Both the position numbers and the translations under genes were made by a program. Of a stretch of 64,000 nucleotides of DNA, positions 45,681-53,987 are shown piece by piece. The stretch is from NCBI GenBank assembly GCA_945893045.1, contig CAMDEA010000001.1, positions 106,617 to 170,616 of the forward strand, in the 5' to 3' direction. Source of the stretch: Planctomyces sp. SH-PL62. Lineage in GTDB: Bacteria; Planctomycetota; Planctomycetia; Planctomycetales; Planctomycetaceae. How positions within the stretch are numbered: position 1 is the stretch's first letter; every line of letters begins with the position of its first letter. A model generated the notes under the pieces. It was not told the origin of the DNA. It did no database searches and saw nothing but the letters and a program-made list of their open reading frames with translations.

Positions 45681-46841
45681 TCAGGCGGCGTATCGCTGTG
45701 TTTGTCGAAGATCGTGCAGTCGCTGTTGAATGTCTTGCAGACTGAGGACCACCGGCTCTGGCGTCTCTTCGACGGGCGCGGCCGCCGGTGCCGCGAACGG
45801 CAACGCCGGATGTGCTTCCGTCGCGGACTCGGCAACCGCTTGCAGTCCGCGCTGGGCCACACGCAGTTCGTCACTCACTCGCGACAAGTGCTGACCGAAG
45901 AATTGCAGACCGTTCTCCAAGACCACTTGCTCGCGGCGGAATTTCTCCAGCCACGTTTCACGCAGCTTGTCGAGTTCGGCCCGCTCGGCACGCATCTGCG
46001 CCGCTTGGGCATCCTGAACGTGCCGCAGATCGTCCTCTTGTCGTTGTCGCGCGATGGCCAGCTCCGACTGCATCTGTCGAACGCGCGCGTCGAATTCTTC
46101 TCGCTCACGGCGAAGTTGCGACATCTCCGTTTGCCGCTGCCGAGCAAACTCCTGCTGTTGTTGCAGCCGTTCCTGCTCGAACAGCCGATGAGCTTCCGCC
46201 AATTCCGCTTCGGCCTGCTGACGCCATTGCATCAGCTCTTCACGCTCGCGGACGCGCTGCGTTGCCATCTCTTCTTGGAGCCGCCGCTGTGCCAGTTCGT
46301 GAACGTGCTTCGCGCTGTGTAACGCGGTCCATTCTTGATCCCGTTGTGCCGACCAGGCCGCTTCGCGCGCCGCCAGGTCTTGCTCGAAAGCCGTCCGCAG
46401 CCGAGCCAATTCTTGGGAGAACGTTTCACGCTGCTGGGTCAGACTCTCTTCCACGCACCGTTGATGTTCGATGCGCTGCCGCAACGCCCCTTCGTTCGCC
46501 TGCTTGAGCCACTCCGCGTGTTGTGTTTTATCCGCATCCAGCGTGTTGGCCTGTGGCTCAGCAGTGGGACTGAGCGGCACGGCGCTAGCCGCCGGTGTCT
46601 GTACCTCCGCAAAGCCGGCGGCTAGCGCCGTGCCGCTCAGTTCTCGATCGGTCGAGTCGCTGACATTGGCCCCCCCCTCGTCTGTCTCATTCGTCATCGG
46701 CACAATAAGCGGCGCGGACATGCAGGTGGTGATCGGCTGCCAGCCATCGAAGAGATCGTTCTCCAATTCGGTACGCTGACGTAGCCACACGTCATGCACG
46801 GATTCCGGTGACGGGACGGAGTTTGATTTGGCGGACGACAT
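45681..46841 (-). CDS. Coiled-coil protein of unknown function
   Basis: 386 residues. A non-helical N-terminal 100 residues is followed by a long coiled coil (about residues 105-330) very rich in Gln, Glu and Arg, and a Pro/Ala-rich tail with a short helix. No signal peptide or membrane segment is visible. A palindromic element encodes residues about 68-91. The gene begins 9 bp after the upstream lipoprotein gene and ends 28 bp before the HEAT gene start, in one operon with both. A structural or scaffolding role is likely, but there is no known family. Confidence 0.83.
   Translation of the reverse strand: MSSAKSNSVPSPESVHDVWLRQRTELENDLFDGWQPITTCMSAPLIVPMTNETDEGGANVSDSTDRELSGTALAAGFAEVQTPAASAVPLSPTAEPQANTLDADKTQHAEWLKQANEGALRQRIEHQRCVEESLTQQRETFSQELARLRTAFEQDLAAREAAWSAQRDQEWTALHSAKHVHELAQRRLQEEMATQRVREREELMQWRQQAEAELAEAHRLFEQERLQQQQEFARQRQTEMSQLRREREEFDARVRQMQSELAIARQRQEDDLRHVQDAQAAQMRAERAELDKLRETWLEKFRREQVVLENGLQFFGQHLSRVSDELRVAQRGLQAVAESATEAHPALPFAAPAAAPVEETPEPVVLSLQDIQQRLHDLRQTQRYAA
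46570..46640. repeat. Palindromic element inside the coiled-coil protein gene
   Basis: Perfect 26-bp arms, 46570-46595 and 46615-46640, with a 19-nt loop. Its arms, of the type GAGCGGCACGGCGCTAGCC, are the same as the inner element nested at 47467-47549. In this frame it encodes a peptide with LSGTALAAG and ASAVPLS. Confidence 0.95.
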
Positions 46842-46850
46842 GACAACTCC

Positions 46851-48092
46851 TTAGGGACGGTTCTTGAACGCATCGTCGTCGAGCAACTTTTCAGACGGCG
46901 TTGCGTTGACGGGGGCGGCATGCTCATCGACCTGCAGCCGTAGTGGTTCTGTGGCGACGCCGGCCTGCTTCGCGGCGGAAGACTCTTCCACAGCCAACTC
47001 GCGTCGCGTAACGATTTGCTTCAGCCACGCGGTTCGCTGCCGAGCTTGATCTAAACGTCGTTGCCGCAGATCTTCGAACACTTGCTCGACCAGCACGGCC
47101 ACGTCACGCGGGCGAGCGATCTGTTCGAGGTCCGCGTGCGGTAAGTCGGGCGCGGTGTTGATGGTGTCTGTCACGTCAGGCAACTCCTTCGCGGAGACAA
47201 GCGGAAGAGAACGGGGCACGCCCGGCTGAATCACTGGCGCGGAGGTTCCCGCTGGAATGATCAAGGGCAATGGTCGCGGAGTGGTTCGCTCGCGCTTGGG
47301 AGCAACGACAATTTCGTCGTCCTCGGAGGGAGGAGCAGACTCTTGAGGAACGCTCGCCTTTCGTCGCGGGATCGTTCGCTCAAACTCAGCAAAGACTTCG
47401 CGTGTCGGCGACTGCACCATGAGATGCTGCGGCGAGCGGGGCGGCGTCAGCCCCCCGGTACTCACGTTGAGCGGGTTGGCGCTAGCCACCGGTAATTTGA
47501 GATCGACGATTTCCGGCGAAATACCGGTGGCTAGCGCCGTGCCGCTCAAGACCGGGGGGCTGACGCCGCCCCGCTCGCCTGTCTCACGTGCAGTCATCTG
47601 CGGCGTGGCGGGAGGAGCCGGCGGCGGAATGAAACCTGCCTCAAGAACCTTGGCTCCGCGCGGTTGAGCTTCGTCTTTTGTCGTCGGTGGTTGTATGGCC
47701 TCGGCGGCACTGCGAGACGGGCCGACCATGCCTGACGCCGTCAATGCCGGAGGACGTGCAACGATCGCCAACGGTGTCACGTGACTCACCGGAGGCGCGC
47801 TGACTTTCGATGACAAGGGACGCCGACCACTCACCCTCGGTACGGAAGTGCGCGCGGGTGGCGAGACAACGGCAGCCGGCGCTGGGCTGTTGCTGGGTGG
47901 GACGAATGTCGTCTTCTCTTTGCGCAGCGGTCCGATCACCTTGGGTTGCGGCAGCGATTCGCGTCGATCCGCGACCGGACGAGCGAGCGGCTTGGACACG
48001 GCAGCGCGCCAGTCTTGGCCGTGCAAGCAGCCCGAGAGGCCGACGCACACCAAACTTGCCCACTGGGTCCATTTCCAAAACGGATGCCGCAT
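46851..48092 (-). CDS. Proline-rich putative lipoprotein
   Basis: 413 residues from the ATG at 48092; a GTG nine bases upstream is an alternative. The N-terminus has a signal peptide and a lipobox VGLSGC (Cys22). Most of the rest is low complexity and rich in Pro/Ala/Ser/Arg, with a helical segment near the C-terminus (about residues 310-370; VAVLVEQVFEDLRQRRLDQA). Residues about 172-221 come from a nested pair of palindromic elements. It is the first gene of the four-gene minus-strand operon ending at 42241. No known family. Confidence 0.8.
   Translation of the reverse strand: MRHPFWKWTQWASLVCVGLSGCLHGQDWRAAVSKPLARPVADRRESLPQPKVIGPLRKEKTTFVPPSNSPAPAAVVSPPARTSVPRVSGRRPLSSKVSAPPVSHVTPLAIVARPPALTASGMVGPSRSAAEAIQPPTTKDEAQPRGAKVLEAGFIPPPAPPATPQMTARETGERGGVSPPVLSGTALATGISPEIVDLKLPVASANPLNVSTGGLTPPRSPQHLMVQSPTREVFAEFERTIPRRKASVPQESAPPSEDDEIVVAPKRERTTPRPLPLIIPAGTSAPVIQPGVPRSLPLVSAKELPDVTDTINTAPDLPHADLEQIARPRDVAVLVEQVFEDLRQRRLDQARQRTAWLKQIVTRRELAVEESSAAKQAGVATEPLRLQVDEHAAPVNATPSEKLLDDDAFKNRP
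47431..47579. repeat. Nested pair of palindromic elements inside the lipoprotein gene
   Basis: Outer arms 47431-47459 and 47551-47579 (29 bp, perfect) are of the GGCGAGCGGGGCGGCGTCA family. In its loop sit inner arms 47467-47494 and 47522-47549 (25 of 28 paired), the same family as 46570-46640. The total of about 150 bp is a multiple that keeps the frame and encodes about 50 residues, including TGERGGVSPPVLSGTALA and TGGLTPPRSP. Confidence 0.95.
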
Positions 48093-48348
48093 GACACGCA
48101 CTCACCGAATCGTGGCCGAAACCCGCGCAGCCTCGCCGCGCGGCGTCCGCGCAAAAGCGGAGGTATCGGGTTTATCGGTTCCGCAAGCTGTCCCGGTTCA
48201 CGTCATTCTGCCGATCACGCAATCTAGGTGAGCCTGAACGACCCCAACGACCAGCAAGAACTGCCGCCAGAAGGTCGCTACCAGCGATGATGTGCTGTCG
48301 GACAAACTCGTGCGACAGCGCAAGCAATCTGCCATGAAGCCCCTGAGT

Positions 48349-48430
48349 TCCCACGGATGGCATGGCAATACCACGGATGAAAGGCGAGAGACACAGTCTT
48401 ATCCGTGGTATTGCGATGCCATCCGTGGGA
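48349..48430. repeat. Palindromic element, CCACGGATGGCATGGC family
   Basis: 30-bp arms, 48349-48378 and 48401-48430, paired with one mismatch and a 22-nt loop. It lies in the divergent gap upstream of the lipoprotein operon and the Cys-rich gene. Confidence 0.92.
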
Positions 48431-48565
48431 TTCGATGGCCAGCCCACTCGACATCTTTCCGAACGTGACAACTCCGCCAACCGTGACCTTGCGCCCGACT
48501 CCGTTGTCTTCACCGCGACCATCCCTATTATCCCGCCCAACCATCGGAACCCGGCGAGCATCGTG

Positions 48566-49096
48566 ATGCGTTGGTGCCTGCGATTCACACACTCGGCTTG
48601 GCAGCTTGGCCGCCACTCATTGAGTTGGCGGACGGCGCGGCTGTTCTGCGCGGTGTGGTTCACACTGACGTCGATCGGATTGCCGGTCAGCCTGTCGCAG
48701 ATGAGCGAGAATAGCTGTACTCGGAATCCCGGTTCACAGTGCCGGTGTTCTCTGACGAAGCGAATGTCTGGAACCTGCTGTTGCGCGCGTGAGTCCCAGC
48801 CAAAATCCGCGAAGTCTTGTTGCTCCGTCAAAAAGTCCGCGTCCAGGTTGTCAGAGCCAATCTCGTTGGCGTGCTGTTCGTCGAAAGCACCGCGAGTCGA
48901 ACTCAGTATTTCTCGTTGTGAATGCAGTTCGGATTCTCCAGAAGGCGCGTCGCTGATCCAAGAGCCTCGTTTGCCTGTGACGCTGTCGGCGATTTCATTA
49001 CCGGAAACAAACGTCGCGTTTTGCGCACGCCCCGCTGAACGGGTTGAGAGCGCGCTTCTGCTTCCACTGGTGCCGCCGCCGAAAGTCGTCCTCTAG
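48566..49096 (+). CDS. Cys-rich small protein, hypothetical
   Basis: 176 residues from the ATG at 48566; the frame is longer to the left but runs through a palindromic element. A hydrophobic stretch (RLFCAVWFTLTSIGLPVSL) near residues 25-43 could be a signal or membrane anchor. A cluster of Cys follows (CTRNPGSQCRC, TCCCARE, SCCSVKK), suggesting metal or Fe-S binding. Short Cys-rich planctomycete proteins of a similar look exist, but I cannot name a family. No clear binding site is seen before this start. Confidence 0.5.
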   Translation: MRWCLRFTHSAWQLGRHSLSWRTARLFCAVWFTLTSIGLPVSLSQMSENSCTRNPGSQCRCSLTKRMSGTCCCARESQPKSAKSCCSVKKSASRLSEPISLACCSSKAPRVELSISRCECSSDSPEGASLIQEPRLPVTLSAISLPETNVAFCARPAERVESALLLPLVPPPKVVL

Positions 49097-49222
49097 GACG
49101 TCGCTGTTGCCGGGCCTGTTGAGGTTTGCACTCGTCGAGTGTCATGACCGCGCGCCGTGATTGTGGCGTCTGATGTCGTTGCTTGTTCGTGCCCCTCCCC
49201 AAGACATCCGAGGACTCTTTCC

Positions 49223-50194
49223 ATGCAGACTCATTCTCCGCGCCGAGCGCGCGGCTTTACGCTGATCGAATTGCTCGTCGTCATTGCGATTATCGCGATC
49301 TTGATAGCGCTGTTGCTGCCGGCGGTGCAGAACACTCGCGAAGCGGCCCGGCGCAGTCAGTGCAAGAACAACTTGAAGCAACTGGGCCTCGCGCTGCACA
49401 ACTACGAAGCGAGCCATCGCTGCCTGCCGATGGGCCGCGTCGGATTTCCGAAAGTCTTCTCGGCTCACGCGCAATTGCTGCCCTACATCGACGGAGCCAA
49501 TCTGCGGAAGATCATCGACTTCAATACGGCTCCGACGTTCTGCAATCCCTGCGCAACGCTGCTGCCTAACGACATCGCGGCGCGGAAGAGCGTGCCACTG
49601 TTTCTCTGCCCCAGCGATGTCGGACGAGTGCCGGGATCGGTGTTCGCCTCGTTGAACTATCCGGCCTGCGTAGGCAGCGGAGTCGGAGCCAGCGCCTCGA
49701 TCAAAACGGGGGACGGTGTCATGTTCAGCGGCTCGTCCACCCGGTTCGGCGATGTGAAGGACGGCTTGTCGATGACGATCGCCTTCAGCGAGAGCACGTT
49801 GGGGCCAGGCAACAAACCCTCGTCACCGGCGGGCGGTCCCGCAGCGAATCCAAATGGCGAGGTGCTGGAATTGACGGGAGCCACCATCACGACCGATGCC
49901 TCGTGCGTTCCCAGCGGCACGGCGGTTTGGTCCGGCCTGCGCGGCGACAAATGGATGAACGGGCACTTTGGCGACACGCTCTTCACCAGTTTTTACCCAC
50001 CGAATGCGAAGCAACCTGACTGCGGCAACGCCAGCCACAACTTCGCTCAGACCGCCGCACGCAGCCAGCATCCTGGCGGCGTTCATGCCTGTCTGTGCGA
50101 TGGCAGCGTGCGATTCATCAGCAACAACATCCATCGGACAACGTGGCAAGGACTGGGCAGCCGCGCCGGAAGAGAAGTTCTCGGCGAGTTCTAA
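49223..50194 (+). CDS. DUF1559 pilin-like protein (type II secretion-like)
   Basis: 323 residues from the ATG at 49223; upstream in-frame codons are not part of it. The type IV pilin-like N-terminus [18 protein letters not shown] is followed by the DUF1559 region ([29 protein letters not shown]) and ends with an H-x9-DG-type motif ([13 protein letters not shown]), typical of the large planctomycete family. These are prepilin-peptidase substrates that probably form surface structures or secretion pseudopili. The role of an individual member is unknown. The gene is alone, with no secretion genes next to it. Confidence 0.94.
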   Translation: MQTHSPRRARGFTLIELLVVIAIIAILIALLLPAVQNTREAARRSQCKNNLKQLGLALHNYEASHRCLPMGRVGFPKVFSAHAQLLPYIDGANLRKIIDFNTAPTFCNPCATLLPNDIAARKSVPLFLCPSDVGRVPGSVFASLNYPACVGSGVGASASIKTGDGVMFSGSSTRFGDVKDGLSMTIAFSESTLGPGNKPSSPAGGPAANPNGEVLELTGATITTDASCVPSGTAVWSGLRGDKWMNGHFGDTLFTSFYPPNAKQPDCGNASHNFAQTAARSQHPGGVHACLCDGSVRFISNNIHRTTWQGLGSRAGREVLGEF

Positions 50195-50279
50195 TCCCAG
50201 CCACAATTCGTGATCTCGTCTTCGAATAGGGCTTGCGAATCGGAATCGAGTTTGCCAGCAGCAGAGCCGTAGCTGCAGA

Positions 50280-50311
50280 CGCGCGGGAACCACGGGGACA
50301 AGCCCAGTGGC
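50280..50311. repeat. Solo arm of a palindromic element
   Basis: It matches the right arm and right flank of the element at 32748-32839 (GCGCGGGAACCAC and GGGACAAGCCC..TGGCG), but no left arm is present. It is probably a decayed or truncated copy between the pilin and the nucleotidyltransferase genes. Confidence 0.7.
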
Positions 50312-50343
50312 GTGATGGAATGCTATCGGCCTAAACTCGCGCG

Positions 50344-51741
50344 ATGATGACCACGCCTTCCGACAAACCCGACCGACGAGTTCTCGATCCCATACTCCAG
50401 CGCGAGTTCGCGGTGGAGATCGTGCGCCGCTTGAAGCATTCGGGCTTCACCGCCCTATGGGCCGGCGGGTGCGTGCGCGATCATCTGCTCGACAAGACGC
50501 CGAAGGATTACGACGTCGCGACCAATGCGACGCCGAAGCAAGTGCGAAAGATCTTCGCGAAGCTCAAGACGCTCGACGTGGGGGCCAGCTTCGGTGTGAT
50601 CATCGTCGTCGGCCCGCGCGGAGCGGGCGAAGTTGAGGTCGCCACGTTTCGCAGCGATGGCCCGTACGCCGACGGCCGGCGTCCGGATTCGGTCACGTTC
50701 AGCACTCCGGAGGAAGATGCTCAGCGGCGCGACTTCACCATCAATGGGATGTTCCTCGATCCGCTCGAACACAAAGTCCTCGACTATGTCGGGGGCGAAC
50801 GGGATCTCAGCCAAGGCTACATCCGCGCGATTGGCGATCCGCATGAGCGGATGCGCGAAGACAAGCTCCGCATGTTGCGAGCGGTCCGCTTCACGGCTCA
50901 CTTGGAGTTCGGACTCGCTCGCGCGACGAAGGCGGCTGTCACCGAGATGGCTTCGGAGATTCACGTCGTCAGTGCGGAACGGATCGCGGCGGAACTGCGG
51001 CGGATGCTGACCGATCAACATCGGCACGTCGCCATCGAGTTGGCTGACGAGGTCGGGTTACTGCGTGAAATTCTGCCGGAAGTGGTGGACGTCAGGGGTC
51101 GGGTGTGCGAATTTCAGAGTTGGCTGCCAGAGTCGTCCGATTCTTCAGAGACTGTCTCGGCCAACTCTGAAATTCGCACACCCGACCCCGCTCATCAGCA
51201 AACCGAACGCCCAACGTCGAGAGCCGAACTCATACAGTCTTCGTCCCGCAGTCCGTGCCTGACAGCCCTTCGTCTGCTCCAAGAGCCGTCGTTTGAACTG
51301 GCCTTCGCAGTGCTGTTGCTCGGCGTGTCGAATGTCGAGGTCATCTGTCGTCGCTTGAAGTTGTCGAATGACGAACTCGAAAAGACCGCGTGGCTCGTGC
51401 GGCAGCAGGTGGCTTTACGCGAGGCGGACAAGCTCAGCCTCGCCAAGCTCAAGCGGTTGCTGGCGCATCCATTTCGCGACGACCTGCTGGCACTGTCGCG
51501 AGCGACCTTGCTCGCCGAGCAGGGGGACTTGCATCAGGTTTTGTTCTGCGAGCGCTTCCTCGAAACGACCCCGTCGGAGATTCTCGATCCACCGCCGCTC
51601 GTGACGGGCAACGACCTGATCGAACTTGGCCTGCGACCTGGCCCGCGTTTCAAGCAGTTGCTGGATGAGGCACGCGATGCGCAGCTCAACGGCGAATTGA
51701 CTGATCCCGCCGCGGCGCTGGAGTGGGTGAAGGCTCGATGA
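50344..51741 (+). CDS. cca: CCA-adding / poly(A) polymerase family nucleotidyltransferase
   Basis: 465 residues. The class II nucleotidyltransferase head domain is complete: GGCVRD, the metal-binding DYDVAT, then VEVATFRSDG, RRDFTINGMF and the RNA-binding region motif ERMREDKLRMLRAVRFTA. These enzymes either add CCA to tRNA or poly(A); sequence alone does not settle which. Since the tRNA-Cys in this window lacks encoded CCA, a CCA-adding enzyme is needed. Residues about 251-282 derive from a palindromic element (51095-51189) in what should be a loop of the C-terminal helical region. Otherwise the length and motifs are normal. Confidence 0.92.
   Translation: MMTTPSDKPDRRVLDPILQREFAVEIVRRLKHSGFTALWAGGCVRDHLLDKTPKDYDVATNATPKQVRKIFAKLKTLDVGASFGVIIVVGPRGAGEVEVATFRSDGPYADGRRPDSVTFSTPEEDAQRRDFTINGMFLDPLEHKVLDYVGGERDLSQGYIRAIGDPHERMREDKLRMLRAVRFTAHLEFGLARATKAAVTEMASEIHVVSAERIAAELRRMLTDQHRHVAIELADEVGLLREILPEVVDVRGRVCEFQSWLPESSDSSETVSANSEIRTPDPAHQQTERPTSRAELIQSSSRSPCLTALRLLQEPSFELAFAVLLLGVSNVEVICRRLKLSNDELEKTAWLVRQQVALREADKLSLAKLKRLLAHPFRDDLLALSRATLLAEQGDLHQVLFCERFLETTPSEILDPPPLVTGNDLIELGLRPGPRFKQLLDEARDAQLNGELTDPAAALEWVKAR
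51095..51189. repeat. Palindromic element inside the nucleotidyltransferase gene
   Basis: Perfect 29-bp arms, 51095-51123 and 51161-51189, with a 37-nt loop, of the GGGGTCGGG family. It leaves the frame intact and adds about 32 residues, including RVCEFQSW and SEIRTPDP, near the start of the C-terminal helices. Confidence 0.95.
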
Positions 51742-51751
51742 GCAAGCGACC

Positions 51752-52099
51752 GGGGTCGAGTGTTCGGTCATTCGAAATTGGCGGGGTGTGAGCGTCCTCT
51801 GAAATCCAAGTCAAACTGAGCGGTTTTGTTTTTGTCCCGTCAGAGACAGTTGAAAGTAGCCCAGCACTTCAGTGCTGGGGATGCGATGCGGCTGCACGAT
51901 TTGAGTCCCGTCAGGGACGACAGAAATGCTCGGCCAGTTTCTGTCGTCCCTGCCGGGACTTCACACACTCTTCCCACCTTTTCCCAGCACTGACGTGCTG
52001 GGTTATTGTCGAGACGTCCCTAGCGGGACTCAAACACCACTCAATTTGAGTAACCAAGTCTTCATCTCACCAATTCCGAAAAATCGAACACCCGACCCC
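51752..52099. repeat. Palindromic element hosting compound nested palindrome copy 2
   Basis: Outer arms 51752-51781 and 52070-52099, of the GGGGTCGAGTGTTCG family, pair with about five mismatches. Between them (about 51807-52052) lies a second copy of the compound element seen at 20567-20815, with the CTCAAACTGAG-type ends, TAGCCCAGCAC units and central GTCGTCCCTG hairpin. One element thus sits in the loop of another. Confidence 0.9.
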
Positions 52100-52126
52100 T
52101 GATCCCAGGACTTTCGGAACAGAGTC

Positions 52127-53911
52127 ATGCGACACGTGCCGTTGACGGTCATGGGAATCTTCTTCGCATTGAGCGTCTCTCACGCGGCCGAGCGGCCGTT
52201 GCTCAAGGCCGGTTATCTGCCGTTCTCCACGAAGATCGGCATCGCGGCAAAGATGCGCGAAGCCGGACTCAACGCCGTCTGGCCGAAGATCACCAGCTTT
52301 TCGCCTTCCAGCGACGATGACCGAGTTTTGCCTCGGCTTGAAACCTGGTGCGAGACGTGCGCGACGCATGAGCTGGAACTCTGGCCGGTCATCAACTTTG
52401 CCGGTGGAGCAAATGAACTCGAATTCGTTCCGGACTTTCGGCGTGAGGTCACGCTGTCCGGCATCACTCAGCCGCACACGCCCTGTCCGGTCGATGAAGC
52501 GTACTGGCGGAAGGTAATCTTTTCGCGTTGCGTGAAACTGGCGGAACTGTCGCGCACACGGCCGAGTTTGCGGGGCGTTGTGCTCGATCTGGAAATGTAC
52601 GGCGCGGATCACGCCGGCTATTCCGCCGCGTGCGCGTGCGAGTCCTGCCGGCGCGGGGCCGGTTCGTCGAAGCCAGCCGCGTTGCTCGACTGGCAACGTC
52701 GCGAAGTGGAACGGATCGCGCGGGAGTTGCAGCGAGCCGTGCATCGCGTCAACGAGAAGTTTCAGTTCGCGGCCATGCACGTCGAAGAGCCGTTCGCGTT
52801 TCACGAGGGACTCGCCTTGGGACTCGGCACGCCGGAGATCCCGGTGATCGTCGCGGCGGAACGAACTTACGCGACGGGATACACGCCGGACGTGGACGCG
52901 ACCCGCGAACGATTGAAGCGAATCGGTGCTCACGTGCGATACCTCGGCGGCCTGTCGCTGACGCATCACTCGGCCGAGCAAATTGCGCCGCAGTTGTACG
53001 CGCTGGGGAGTCACGGCGACGGCTTCTGGCTGTACACGCTCGCGTCGCTCGCCGCGCCGACTGAGCAAGTTGCGGAAACCTATCGCGTCCCCGATCCGCA
53101 AGCGGAGTATTGGTCGGCGTTCCGTTCGGCGAGCGACGAGTTGGATCAGTTCGTGACATCGGACGGTCAATACGTCAGCCCGTTGGTCGCACGGCTCAAG
53201 CCGTCGGAACCGCGCGAGACGCTATCGAAACGAGTGCTCGAACCGGTCGGTGAGCAATTACCGAAGCTGCCGCTCCCCGGTGACGAGACGCGGTTGCGGC
53301 GGTCGAACATCTCCTTCGTGTTGCTGGAACAAGGGGAGACGCTGCGTCTGAGCGTGCGGGGGGTGCCGATCAGCAAGCGGCAGACGGCGGATGGCGAAGT
53401 CAAAGTGCTCGATCCGGATGGCCGCGAAGTGTTGAGCCGCAAAGTGCCGCTCGGTCAGACCGCGCAGATTGAATGGCTGGCGAAGACCGGCGGCACGTAT
53501 TGGGTCACGGCCAGCTTCGGATTGAATGCGTGCGAACTGCGCGTGTCGAATCCGCGAATGGTGTTCTTCGCCGGTTTGCACCAGCGGTTGAAGGTACATC
53601 GTCAGGCTCGGCCACTGTTCTTTGTCGTGCCTGATGGACGCGATGCGCCGATCAACGTGCTGAACGAGAACGCTGACGCGGCGGTCCGTCTGCGAGTGCG
53701 CGATGCGAGCGGCGAAATCGTGCTGGACGAAGTCGTCGCTGGATCCGTTTCATTAAAAGCCCACGGCACACCGGGCGTGTGGTCGCTGACTCTGGAGGCT
53801 CACGAAGGCCGACCGTTCGGCGGCGTGCAAGTGGGACTCTCTCCCCCGCTCGCGCCGTACCTCGCCGACGCACCGGAACGGTTGCTGCGCGACAAGCCGC
53901 TGAGACCGTAG
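52127..53911 (+). CDS. Secreted protein, TIM-barrel-like glycosidase fold
   Basis: 594 residues with a signal peptide (residues 1-20, ending VSHAAE). The N-terminal 330 residues look like a TIM-barrel hydrolase relative: KAGYLPFSTKIGIAAKM, WPVINFAGG and LRGVVLDLEMYGADHAG, with acidic residues on strand ends (DLEMYG) placed as in retaining glycosidases, but I cannot pick the catalytic pair with certainty. The C-terminal part has beta-sandwich-like segments. No known glycosidase family is confidently assigned. The TAG stop is in the first bases of the next palindromic element. Confidence 0.78.
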   Translation: MRHVPLTVMGIFFALSVSHAAERPLLKAGYLPFSTKIGIAAKMREAGLNAVWPKITSFSPSSDDDRVLPRLETWCETCATHELELWPVINFAGGANELEFVPDFRREVTLSGITQPHTPCPVDEAYWRKVIFSRCVKLAELSRTRPSLRGVVLDLEMYGADHAGYSAACACESCRRGAGSSKPAALLDWQRREVERIARELQRAVHRVNEKFQFAAMHVEEPFAFHEGLALGLGTPEIPVIVAAERTYATGYTPDVDATRERLKRIGAHVRYLGGLSLTHHSAEQIAPQLYALGSHGDGFWLYTLASLAAPTEQVAETYRVPDPQAEYWSAFRSASDELDQFVTSDGQYVSPLVARLKPSEPRETLSKRVLEPVGEQLPKLPLPGDETRLRRSNISFVLLEQGETLRLSVRGVPISKRQTADGEVKVLDPDGREVLSRKVPLGQTAQIEWLAKTGGTYWVTASFGLNACELRVSNPRMVFFAGLHQRLKVHRQARPLFFVVPDGRDAPINVLNENADAAVRLRVRDASGEIVLDEVVAGSVSLKAHGTPGVWSLTLEAHEGRPFGGVQVGLSPPLAPYLADAPERLLRDKPLRP

Positions 53912-53970
53912 CCTGACTCTCCGAGTCGGGACTTCTGCGAAAGAAATCCCGACTCGGAGAGTCAGGCTAC
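53908..53970. repeat. Palindromic element, GTAGCCTGACTCTCCGAGTC family, supplying a stop codon
   Basis: Perfect 24-bp arms, 53908-53931 and 53947-53970. It starts GTAGCC, and its TAG (53909-53911) is the stop codon of the secreted protein gene. It lies 18 bp from the end of the convergent GYF gene. Same family as 20424 and 30472. Confidence 0.95.
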
Positions 53971-53987
53971 GTTCGCTGCATCGAGCC

